Source: Alkalihalobacillus alcalophilus ATCC 27647 = CGMCC 1.3604 (GTDB lineage: Bacteria; Bacillota; Bacilli; Bacillales; Bacillaceae_D). From it: a DNA stretch of 14,144 bases. Location: positions 1 to 14,144 of the forward strand of contig NZ_ALPT02000098.1 of assembly GCF_000292245.2 (NCBI RefSeq). Reading direction: 5' to 3'. This document shows, in pieces, positions 1 through 5,538 of the stretch. Position numbers and translations under genes: made by a program. The first letter of the stretch is position 1, and every line of letters begins with the position of its first letter. A model generated the notes under the pieces. It worked only from the letters and a program-made list of their open reading frames with translations. It was not told the DNA's origin and made no database searches.

Positions 1-120
1 TTACCTATTACCGTTTATTCAAACCCTAATTGAGCGAGTTTCCCTTTTTCATTACCTATTACCGTTTTTTCGAACCCTAATTGAGAGAATGCCCCTTTTT
101 CATTACCTATTACCGTTTAC
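1..120. repeat. 51-bp tandem direct repeat, about 2.3 copies, cut by the window edge
   Basis: Units begin at 1, 52 and 103, each starting TTACCTATTACCGTTT. The first two are 51 bp long with a few substitutions; the third is only about 18 bp before the similarity ends. Because 51 is a multiple of three, the minus strand reads as a 17-residue repeat (TVIGNEKGAFSQLGFEK and a close variant). That frame has a stop directly before the first unit and another inside the leftmost unit, and no start codon, so it does not look like a gene here. The array probably continues to the left of the window. No spacers separate the units, so it is not a CRISPR array. Confidence 0.85.
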
Positions 121-170
121 GTTTTGTTCACTAGCGAATAAACATTCCATCGACTCCGTTTTTGCCATTT

Positions 171-190
171 GTGCTATTTTTAACTAGCAC
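171..190. other. Small inverted repeat downstream of yutM
   Basis: GTGCTA (171-176) and TAGCAC (185-190) form a perfect 6-bp stem around an 8-nt loop. There is no T-run on the expected side. It may be a secondary hairpin behind the yutM terminator, or chance. Confidence 0.3.
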
Positions 191-194
191 TCAA

Positions 195-223
195 TAAAAA
201 AAGAGTACCTGTTAAGGCACTCT
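195..223 (-). terminator. Rho-independent terminator of yutM
   Basis: On the minus strand, AGAGTGCC (223-216), loop TTAACA and GGTACTCT (209-202) form an 8-bp stem with one G-T wobble. It is followed by a T-run interrupted by one A (201-195). It lies 15 bp after the yutM stop codon. Confidence 0.8.
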
Positions 224-238
224 ATCACATTAATTTAA

Positions 239-592
239 TTAACAATTCTCAGGCGTACCTTGATTCTTCGCTGTTCTGAATGAAGTACCACAACCACATG
301 ATGCAATTGCATTCGGGTTATCAATCGTAAAGCCCCCGCCCATCATGTTTTGTTTATAGTCAATGACTAGACCATTCACAATTGGAGCACTTTCCTCATC
401 AACAAGTACGGATAATCCGTCAATTTCTATTAATTTATCATCCTCAGCTTGTTCTGTATCAAAGCCCATTCCATACGAAAGACCGCTACAGCCTCCACCT
501 TTGACACCGATTCGTAAAAAGAGGTTCTCTTCACCTTCAGCCAGCATCATCTCTTTCACTTGGCTAACCGCAGATTCTGTCAATGTAATCAT
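239..592 (-). CDS. yutM: A-type iron-sulfur carrier/assembly protein (HesB/IscA/ErpA family, YutM-like)
   Basis: Predicted 117-residue cytosolic protein that carries Fe-S clusters and hands them to apo-enzymes. The family signature is complete: Cys35 in GGGCSGLSY, and Cys99 and Cys101 in CGCG near the C-terminus. These are the three conserved cluster ligands of A-type carriers, and the length is usual for the family. An extra Cys is the last residue. The ATG at 592 has a strong Shine-Dalgarno site, AAGGAGGG, about 6 bases upstream. In B. subtilis the yutM orthologue lies in the same yut neighbourhood. The upstream region is unusual: the transcript leader appears to run through two copies of a palindromic repeat element (606-901), the nearer of which abuts the ribosome-binding site. 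A terminator follows at 195-223. The family call is secure. The particular client proteins cannot be read from the sequence. Confidence 0.92.
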   Translation of the reverse strand: MITLTESAVSQVKEMMLAEGEENLFLRIGVKGGGCSGLSYGMGFDTEQAEDDKLIEIDGLSVLVDEESAPIVNGLVIDYKQNMMGGGFTIDNPNAIASCGCGTSFRTAKNQGTPENC

Positions 593-605
593 ATTATCCC
601 TCCTT

Positions 606-718
606 AATAAAAAGCGTAGTCCGTTCGCCCAGAAGCGAGAAAAAATACTGGGCGGCTGTTGAAGTCGCTCTTTGACTTCATAAAGACGAACGAATTTTTC
701 TCGAGCTTCTAACGGACG
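606..718. repeat. Palindromic intergenic repeat element, short copy
   Basis: It shares a 36-bp left block (606-641) and a 64-bp right block (655-718) with the longer copy at 730-901. The central part is only 13 bp. The ends are imperfect inverted repeats (GTCCGTTCGCCCAGAAGC against GTCCGTTAGAAGC on the other strand), as in MITE-like or other palindromic Bacillus repeats. An inner hairpin GAAGTC/GACTTC lies at 661-679. Unique to this copy, CGCCCAG (626-632) pairs with CTGGGCG (648-654). No open reading frame or transposase is visible in it. Confidence 0.8.
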
Positions 719-729
719 GAGCTAGATTG

Positions 730-901
730 AATAAAAAGCGTAGTCCGTTCGCCCAGAAGCGAGAATATCAAGGATCAACGCTAAGTTCGCGCCATCCTGC
801 CGCAACGCCTTGTACCCACGTCCTGTGGGCAAGAACAGCTGTTGAAGTCGCTCTTTGACTTCATAAAGACGAACGAATTTTTCTCGAGCTTCTAACGGAC
901 G
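730..901. repeat. Palindromic intergenic repeat element, long copy
   Basis: Second copy, in the same orientation as 606-718, with identical left (730-765) and right (838-901) blocks and a 72-bp central part (766-837) that the short copy lacks. The centre contains a small hairpin CCCAC-GTCCT-GTGGG at 815-829. The copies are separated by only 11 bp. The two flanking blocks and the inverted ends suggest a mobile, non-coding repeat family that probably occurs elsewhere in the genome. That is inference, since only these two copies are visible. Confidence 0.8.
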
Positions 902-933
902 TAGTTATAGCTAAATTAAATACTCTATAATAA

Positions 934-962
934 AGTATATAACGGAAAAAAACTCTATACAA
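934..962 (-). promoter_or_regulatory. Candidate sigma-A promoter for yutM
   Basis: Minus-strand TTGTAT (962-957), a 17-bp spacer and TATACT (939-934). The -10 matches 5 of 6 and the -35 only 3 of 6. If used, the yutM leader would be about 335 nt and would include both repeat copies. A promoter inside a repeat copy is the alternative. Confidence 0.35.
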
Positions 963-982
963 GTTTAGTCTATTCTCTAAAC
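943..982 (-). terminator. Weak terminator-like hairpin after the Spo0E-like gene
   Basis: Minus-strand GTTTAG (982-977) and CTAAAC (968-963) form a 6-bp AT-rich stem. A T-run follows, but only about 10 nt later (953-946). It is a poor match to a standard terminator, so read-through towards yutM is possible. Confidence 0.3.
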
Positions 983-987
983 AACGA

Positions 988-1179
988 TTATGTTTTGCTT
1001 AAATTGTCTATATTTAATGATTGTAAAAAAAGAATATAATTATGAGCACGGTCAAGTTCTTGACTGTACTGTAAAACGAGAGGATCATGCATGCCTTTCT
1101 GAGCCGCTGTAACGATCATTTTTTCACGTAATTGTTCAATTCGTTCAACACATGCATCATACGTTAACATCTTGCTCAT
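988..1179 (-). CDS. Spo0E-like aspartyl-phosphate phosphatase (sporulation regulator)
   Basis: Small 63-residue protein of the Spo0E/YnzD type, about the usual length. These proteins dephosphorylate the response regulator Spo0A and so delay sporulation. The family pattern is present: an N-terminal helix (YDACVERIEQLREKM) and a second helix carrying the SQELD motif at about residues 39-43, the short S/T-Q-x-L-D signature of the family. I chose the ATG at 1179. An in-frame TTG at 1185 is only one base from the AAGGGGGA Shine-Dalgarno site, whereas 1179 is spaced 7 bases from it. No antisense or receptor partner gene is visible nearby, and the gene stands alone between the yutM repeats and the radical-SAM pair. 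The family call is strong, but which phosphorelay member it acts on is inference. Confidence 0.82.
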   Translation of the reverse strand: MSKMLTYDACVERIEQLREKMIVTAAQKGMHDPLVLQYSQELDRAHNYILFLQSLNIDNLSKT

Positions 1180-1255
1180 CTCCAATCCCCCTTACGTTTC
1201 TCTTTATTTATATTCGATCGCCGTGCATTAGAATACAGAATTGTATTTAAATTAC

Positions 1256-1284
1256 ATTTTAATCAATTAACTCTAAAAAGACAA
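1256..1284 (-). promoter_or_regulatory. Probable sigma-A promoter of the Spo0E-like gene
   Basis: Minus-strand TTGTCT (1284-1279), a 17-bp spacer and TAAAAT (1261-1256). The predicted start of transcription is about 70 nt before the ATG at 1179. Confidence 0.45.
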
Positions 1285-1608
1285 CTGTAAAATCTTGAAA
1301 CAATTATAAATTAATTTGTATAAAAGTGAAAATACCAAAATATTGAATTTAGACCCATATGATGTAAATCTCATTCCTTTAATTCAAATTGCTTTGGTAG
1401 TATAATAGAATGTATATTTTACTTTTAATTACTCATTTTCACTGTAGGTATTCTGTCTTAATTTCACCCATATAACAACCTAATGGAATAAATCTTTGTT
1501 GATGAACTTGCACTCATTTTATAAGTCATTGCCAGTTTTTGTTCACAACCTAGGTATGACTTCCGTGCTTTGACTCCTTATAAATTAAAAATAAAGGAGC
1601 TAAGAACA
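1285..1608. other. AT-rich intergenic region upstream of the radical-SAM pair
   Basis: About 320 bp with no credible open reading frame or recognisable RNA. It contains an isolated perfect TATAAT (1401-1406) without a good -35, and a candidate promoter nearer the gene (1496-1525). I see no riboswitch, T-box or repeat. Confidence 0.5.
1496..1525 (+). promoter_or_regulatory. Candidate promoter of the tandem mqnE-like operon
   Basis: TTGTTG (1496-1501), an 18-bp spacer and TATAAG (1520-1525). Both boxes are imperfect. The leader to the ATG at 1609 would be about 77 nt. Confidence 0.3.
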
Positions 1609-2715
1609 ATGAGTATTCAAATTCCAACTAACCTGTCGCTTATTCAAGAAAAAATCAAACAAGGCATGCGTCTTTCTTTTGAGGATGGAATGTATTTACT
1701 GCAATCAACTGATTTACTGACATTAGGACAAATGGCAGATTCCGTACGAAAACAAAAACATGGTCATTATGTTTATTTTATTCAAAACACTCATTTAAAT
1801 TATACAAATGTTTGCTTCTTAAGCTGTAAACTTTGTGCTTTTGGTCTAAAAGAAAATGATCCACGAGCTTATTCTCTCTCACTACAAGAGCTAGAAAATA
1901 AGTTTGTAGAAATGAAGGGTAAAGGCTTTAGTGAATTGCATATTGTTGGTGGAGTCAATCCACGATTGTCATTTGACTATTATTTAGAGATGATGAAGCT
2001 TTCCAAAAGGCATAATCCAACTATCCATATTCAAGCATTTACAGCTGTAGAAATTGACTATATCGCTCGCTGTGCTAAGATAACAGTAAAAGAAGCATTA
2101 TTAAAATTAAAAGAGGCAGGTCTGGATTCCATTTTAGGTGGCGGGGCAGAAATCTTTGATGCTGAAATTAGGAAGCAAATTTCTGGCCACAAAACAACGA
2201 CAGAAAAATGGCTTAATATCCACAGAATTGCTCATCAAATTGGGATTCGGTCTAATGCTTCCATTTTGTATGGGCACATCGAAAAACCTGAACATATCAT
2301 TGACCATTTAATAAGGTTAAGAGAGTTACAAGATGAAACAAATGGATTTCAAGCATTTTTTGGGTTTGCCTTCCACCCCGAACATACACGTTTAGCGGAA
2401 GAATTTGATATACGCACGGAAACAACTGGTTTTTTAGATTTAAAAATATTAGCCGTTGCTCGTTTAATGTTGGACAACTTCCCACATATTCGGGCCTTTT
2501 GGATGATGATCGGCCAAAAATTAGCTCAAGTTTCACTCAGTTTTGGTGTGAATGATTTGGATGGAACGGTTATGGAGGAACAAATTGTCCATGCAGCCGG
2601 CAATGATTCTGTTCAAATGATTCCTAAACAATCATTTATCAACATGATTAAAGAAACTGGTCGAATTCCGGTTGAGCGTGATACATTATATCAGACAGTA
2701 CGGATTTACGACTAG
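1609..2715 (+). CDS. mqnE: Radical-SAM aminofutalosine synthase-type protein (MqnE/CofH family), first of two
   Basis: Predicted 368-residue radical-SAM enzyme. MqnE joins a radical from S-adenosylmethionine to 3-(1-carboxyvinyloxy)benzoate, giving aminofutalosine in the futalosine route to menaquinone. The 4Fe-4S signature C-x3-C-x2-C is at Cys69, Cys73 and Cys76 (NYTNVCFLSCKLCAF). Other family blocks are ELHIVGG, FTAVEIDY, LGGGAEIFD and LMLDNFPHIRAFW. HIVGG favours MqnE over MqnC, which as I recall has LQGG at this place. I chose the ATG at 1609, which follows AAAGGAG by 9 bases; an in-frame TTG at 1570 has no such site. A second, diverged paralogue starts 17 bp downstream, so the two form an operon. 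No other futalosine-pathway gene is in the window, so the exact substrate is inference. CofH-like or another family function remains possible. Confidence 0.75.
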   Translation: MSIQIPTNLSLIQEKIKQGMRLSFEDGMYLLQSTDLLTLGQMADSVRKQKHGHYVYFIQNTHLNYTNVCFLSCKLCAFGLKENDPRAYSLSLQELENKFVEMKGKGFSELHIVGGVNPRLSFDYYLEMMKLSKRHNPTIHIQAFTAVEIDYIARCAKITVKEALLKLKEAGLDSILGGGAEIFDAEIRKQISGHKTTTEKWLNIHRIAHQIGIRSNASILYGHIEKPEHIIDHLIRLRELQDETNGFQAFFGFAFHPEHTRLAEEFDIRTETTGFLDLKILAVARLMLDNFPHIRAFWMMIGQKLAQVSLSFGVNDLDGTVMEEQIVHAAGNDSVQMIPKQSFINMIKETGRIPVERDTLYQTVRIYD

Positions 2716-2732
2716 CATTGGAGGAGAATATT

Positions 2733-3827
2733 ATGTCAGCAATAATTACGGATAATCGCCTTTTTGATATTCAAGAAAAATTAAATAATGGGGAGCGTTT
2801 ATCCATTCAAGATGGCTTGCATTTATACGAAACACCTGATTTATTAGGAGTGGCTCAATTAGCAAATCAAGTAAACTTGAAAAAGAATGGAAACCATGTT
2901 TATTTTATCGAAAATATGTATATCAACCCAACAAATGTATGTGAAGCAAACTGCGGGTTCTGTGGATTCAAAAGAAAACCAGGACAAGATGGCGCATATA
3001 CGATGCATGAAGAGGAATTGCTTGAATATGTTTCGAAACGTTGGAATGATGGAATCCAAGAGTTCCATATTGTTGGTGGTCATAACAATGAGGTCCCATT
3101 TGATTATTATTTAGATACGATTCGTACATTAAAGAAACACTATCCACAAGTAACAGTAAAAGCCTATACAGGAGCAGAAATTGAGTTTTTCTCTCGTATT
3201 TCTGGTTTAAGCATGAAAGAAGTTTTACAAGAACTGATCAAAGCTGGTCTTGATACAATGCCTGGTGGAGGAGCCGAAATTTTAACGGAACGTTATCGTG
3301 CCAAAATGAGTCCAGATAAAGCCTCTACCGATCAATGGCTAGAAGCTCATGAAATCGCCCACGGTCTAGGACTTAAAACACATGCGACAATGTTATATGG
3401 TTCCATTGAAAACACAGAAGAACGACTTATCCATATGGACCGTGTTCGTCAACTGCAAGATCGGACAAACGGGTTTATGGTCTTCATTCCACTTGCCATG
3501 CAACCTAGAAGTGTCAAAGCAAACCTTAAGCGCCGCACATCTGCTTATGATGATATGAGAACAATTGCGATTAGTCGACTAATGTTAGATAACTTTGCTC
3601 ATGTTAAAGCCTACTGGATCAACATTGGTGTTCAATTAACACAGATGGCCTTATCATTTGGTTCAAGTGATATTCACGGAACTTTAATTGAAGAAAGAAT
3701 TTCTCATTCCGTTGGGGCCCTGACATCCTCAGGTATTACACGTGACGAGTTAATTCATCTAATCAAAAGCGCCAATAAAATCCCAGTTGAAAGAGATACA
3801 TTTTACAACATCATTAAAGAATATTAA
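2733..3827 (+). CDS. Radical-SAM MqnE/CofH-family protein, second of two
   Basis: Predicted 364-residue paralogue of the preceding gene, roughly two-fifths identical by eye along the full length. The radical-SAM cysteines are intact: Cys70, Cys74 and Cys77 (NPTNVCEANCGFCGF). FHIVGG, PGGGAEIL and LMLDNFAHVKAYW place it in the MqnE/MqnC/CofH family, nearest MqnE. It differs from its neighbour at several otherwise matching blocks: AYTGAEIEF for AFTAVEIDY, and PLAMQPRS for GFAFHPEH, so a His-Pro pair is replaced by Gln-Pro. The ATG at 2733 has GGAGGAG six bases upstream. The earlier in-frame TTG at 2718 overlaps that site and was rejected. A strong terminator follows at 3838-3867. It may have the same activity, a changed substrate or a partner role. 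The sequence alone does not decide. Confidence 0.72.
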   Translation: MSAIITDNRLFDIQEKLNNGERLSIQDGLHLYETPDLLGVAQLANQVNLKKNGNHVYFIENMYINPTNVCEANCGFCGFKRKPGQDGAYTMHEEELLEYVSKRWNDGIQEFHIVGGHNNEVPFDYYLDTIRTLKKHYPQVTVKAYTGAEIEFFSRISGLSMKEVLQELIKAGLDTMPGGGAEILTERYRAKMSPDKASTDQWLEAHEIAHGLGLKTHATMLYGSIENTEERLIHMDRVRQLQDRTNGFMVFIPLAMQPRSVKANLKRRTSAYDDMRTIAISRLMLDNFAHVKAYWINIGVQLTQMALSFGSSDIHGTLIEERISHSVGALTSSGITRDELIHLIKSANKIPVERDTFYNIIKEY

Positions 3828-3837
3828 TAACTGGCAA

Positions 3838-3867
3838 AGGAGACTGTTGATGCAGTCTTCTTTTTTT
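3838..3867 (+). terminator. Rho-independent terminator of the radical-SAM pair
   Basis: AGACTG (3841-3846), loop TTGATG and CAGTCT (3853-3858) form a perfect 6-bp stem, extended by a G-T pair and followed by a run of seven T after one C. It begins about 10 bp after the stop codon. Confidence 0.88.
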
Positions 3868-3879
3868 GTAATAAATGGA

Positions 3880-3960
3880 TTTCGCATACTCCGCCAGCTC
3901 CATACTCTACGCGTTCCGCTGGTGAACCAGGATCCACCTAAACTCCCTTTCTTCACCACA
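3880..3960. other. Short palindrome-rich spacer between converging operons
   Basis: More GC-rich than the flanking intergenic DNA and made of small nested inverted repeats, for example CTGG-TGAA-CCAG (about 3921-3932) and CCAGC/GCTGG (about 3895-3924). It may be a decayed repeat element. No coding potential is evident and no second copy is present in the window. Confidence 0.35.
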
Positions 3961-3961
3961 C

Positions 3962-4002
3962 AAAAAAGCCCAAAAGATCACTCCACGGTAACCTTTTGAG
4001 CT
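3962..4002 (-). terminator. Rho-independent terminator of the yuzB-dapF operon
   Basis: Minus-strand AGCTCAAAAG (4002-3993) pairs with CTTTTGGGCT (3976-3967) over 10 bp with one G-T wobble. Further weak pairing is possible inside, and TTTTT follows the stem (3966-3962). It lies 21 bp after the dapF stop. Confidence 0.85.
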
Positions 4003-4023
4003 ATACTACAACTCTAACTATCT

Positions 4024-4872
4024 TTATTTCCGTAAAAAAATTCCTTCACAAATGGTTTCAGCAGCTCCAGTCATCCAAACATGCCCATCCTCTTTCCAGT
4101 TAATCGTTAAGTCACCGCCTAGTAAATGAACGACTACATCTTGTCCTTTCGTTGAATAACCATTTAATATGGCAGCAACGACTGCGGCACAAGCTCCGGT
4201 TCCACATGCTTGAGTGACGCCTGAACCTCGTTCCCACACGCGGAAGTTTAATTCATTGGTACTGACTACTTCAACAAATTCAACATTCACCCACTCAGGA
4301 AAACGTGGATCTTTTTCAATAACTGGTCCGAGTGTCTCGACTGGTGCTTCTTGAATGTTATCGACAAAAAAGATCGCATGGGGATTTCCCATCGATACAG
4401 CTGTGACCTCTAGTTGCTCGCTGTTAACGATAAAGGTTTCTGAGATAACCGTTTCTTGCTCATTCCCAACCATTGGTAATGATTTTCTTTCTAAACGTGG
4501 CAATCCCATATCAACCGTGACAGTCTGAACCTGCTCTTTTTCTAAATGGACGGTCGCTTCCACAAGTCCGCCTAATGTTTCAATTTGGAAAGTTTGGCTA
4601 TCTACATACCCATGTTCATAAGCAAATTTGGCGACACATCTTAAGCCGTTGCCGCAATTTTTCGCTTCGGAGCCGTCATTATTAAAGACACGCATTTTCA
4701 CAGGGGCAACCTCTGATGGACAAATAAGAATCATTCCATCTGAACCAACACCTGTATAAGGATTAGCGACTTTTATCGCGAGTAAAGGTAACTCTTCTTC
4801 TAATAATGTTTCCTTAAACATATCAACATATATATAACTGTTTCCTAGTCCATGCATTTTAGTAAAATTCAC
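4024..4872 (-). CDS. dapF: Diaminopimelate epimerase
   Basis: Predicted 282-residue cytosolic enzyme, the usual length. It interconverts LL- and meso-diaminopimelate in the lysine and cell-wall precursor branch of the aspartate pathway, without a cofactor. Both catalytic thiols are visible: Cys73 in AKNCGNGLRC and Cys223 in TQACGTGACA, each on one of the two mirror-like halves of the fold. The N-terminus (FTKMHGLGNSYIYV) has the Bacillus-type GLGNSYIY variant. The start is a GTG at 4872 with AGGGGT six bases upstream. That ribosome-binding site overlaps the stop codon region of the preceding 79-residue gene, which suggests translational coupling. It is the last gene of a yuzB-orf79-dapF operon and is closed by the terminator at 3962-4002. 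Confidence 0.96.
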   Translation of the reverse strand: MNFTKMHGLGNSYIYVDMFKETLLEEELPLLAIKVANPYTGVGSDGMILICPSEVAPVKMRVFNNDGSEAKNCGNGLRCVAKFAYEHGYVDSQTFQIETLGGLVEATVHLEKEQVQTVTVDMGLPRLERKSLPMVGNEQETVISETFIVNSEQLEVTAVSMGNPHAIFFVDNIQEAPVETLGPVIEKDPRFPEWVNVEFVEVVSTNELNFRVWERGSGVTQACGTGACAAVVAAILNGYSTKGQDVVVHLLGGDLTINWKEDGHVWMTGAAETICEGIFLRK

Positions 4873-4880
4873 GTCTACCC

Positions 4881-5120
4881 CTACTTTCTTAATCGCTGAT
4901 CAGTCCAAAAATAATCATCATCGGCCTCAAGGATTGTCATTTTCTCATGACAACATGGCATAATCAAAATGGTTTTAATCGATTCTTTAGCACGTTCTAG
5001 GTCACGTGCTTTTAAGTTCGTTAATACATGTTCCTCTTCACAAAAAGGACAGGTATGAAAATAAATATCCTTCATCTGTTTTTCATACGGCCATGTATTT
5101 ACAAATGGAATCACATCCAT
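4881..5120 (-). CDS. Small Cys-rich protein, possible zinc-binding, unknown function
   Basis: Predicted 79-residue soluble protein that I do not recognise. It has a CPFC pair (Cys24 and Cys27) and a second cluster, Cys56-Cys57-His58 in MPCCHEK, about 30 residues later. This spacing fits a small zinc-ribbon-like site, or less likely an Fe-S site. Between the clusters lies a charged, probably helical stretch (NLKARDLERAKESIKT). There is no signal peptide or membrane segment. The ATG at 5120 has AAGGGGGA 7-8 bases upstream. It lies between yuzB (21 bp upstream) and dapF (8 bp downstream), clearly in one operon, and its stop overlaps the dapF ribosome-binding site. Its shared transcription with another Cys protein suggests a metal or thiol role, but that is inference. 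Confidence 0.75.
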   Translation of the reverse strand: MDVIPFVNTWPYEKQMKDIYFHTCPFCEEEHVLTNLKARDLERAKESIKTILIMPCCHEKMTILEADDDYFWTDQRLRK

Positions 5121-5141
5121 TTAAATTCCCCCTTGCTCCTA

Positions 5142-5378
5142 TTAAAACATCGGATTTTCCTCTAAATGTTGATATATATTTTCAACGAGCTCTTCCGGTG
5201 TATCACCGGCCACATACTCGCCATTGACAAGAGCAAATAAATCATGAGCACAGCTGCCACAATTTGATGTACAACCATACTCGATAATATCAAAGTTCGG
5301 ATCCTTCTCAAGTTCTTCCATTGCTTTTTGGGACCCGCTCGCTAAATTACTTAAACAAAATTCAATAATTGGTCTCAT
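5142..5378 (-). CDS. yuzB: YuzB-like protein (DUF1450)
   Basis: Predicted 78-residue protein matching the YuzB/DUF1450 family in length and pattern: N-terminal MRPIIEFCLSNLASG and the C-terminal-half motif YGCTSNCGSC. Cysteines fall at 8, 36, 40 and 43, an arrangement suited to a metal or Fe-S site in a small thioredoxin-like or ferredoxin-like fold. The family has no firmly established function. The ATG at 5378 follows AGGGGTG by about 8 bases. It is the first gene of the yuzB-orf79-dapF operon, read from the promoter at 5408-5436. In B. subtilis yuzB also lies near dapF (yutL) and yutJ, so the gene order supports the name. Confidence 0.88.
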   Translation of the reverse strand: MRPIIEFCLSNLASGSQKAMEELEKDPNFDIIEYGCTSNCGSCAHDLFALVNGEYVAGDTPEELVENIYQHLEENPMF

Positions 5379-5407
5379 CTGTCATCACCCCTACTTCTTC
5401 AAGCTCT

Positions 5408-5436
5408 ATGCTACTCTGCCGTCTTAATAATGTCAA
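5408..5436 (-). promoter_or_regulatory. Sigma-A promoter of the yuzB-orf79-dapF operon
   Basis: Minus-strand consensus TTGACA (5436-5431), a 17-bp spacer and TAGCAT (5413-5408). Transcription should begin near 5400, giving a leader of about 20 nt. It diverges from the promoter at 5473-5501, with only 36 bp between the two -35 boxes. Confidence 0.7.
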
Positions 5437-5472
5437 TTTTCTATCTTGTTTTACTAACTTACTATAAAAATG

Positions 5473-5501
5473 TTGAGAATTTGTCACATTATCGTTATAA
5501 T
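5473..5501 (+). promoter_or_regulatory. Sigma-A promoter of the TetR-NDH gene
   Basis: TTGAGA (5473-5478), a 17-bp spacer and a perfect TATAAT (5496-5501). The expected transcription start is near 5508, within the palindrome at 5508-5519. The upstream in-frame TTG at 5470 lies at this promoter, so it cannot be the start codon of this transcript. Confidence 0.75.
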
Positions 5502-5507
5502 CAAAAC

Positions 5508-5519
5508 TGACCACGGTCA
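5508..5519 (+). promoter_or_regulatory. Probable operator for the TetR-type regulator
   Basis: Perfect inverted repeat TGACC-AC-GGTCA just downstream of the -10 box, at the predicted transcription start. TetR-family repressors often bind such palindromes at their own promoters. The position fits negative autoregulation, but binding is inference. Confidence 0.5.
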
Positions 5520-5538
5520 TTTAAAGAAGGGATCATGT

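Noticed and set aside
1..120. Possible CRISPR array
   Set aside because: The repeats are directly joined with no spacers, and the unit changes by simple substitutions, so it is a tandem repeat.
1401..1406. Perfect TATAAT as the mqnE-operon promoter
   Set aside because: No acceptable -35 is found at 16-18 bp spacing, no extended -10, and the leader would be about 200 nt.
2733..3827. Second radical-SAM protein as MqnC (cyclic dehypoxanthinylfutalosine synthase)
   Set aside because: It has FHIVGG where MqnC, as I recall, has LQGG, and resembles its MqnE-like neighbour along the whole length. A Gln-Pro pair resembling MqnC is noted but is not enough.
5470..5538. Longer start for the TetR-type protein at TTG 5470
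   Set aside because: This codon lies in the promoter (at the -35 box) and has no ribosome-binding site; the ATG at 5539 is well placed.
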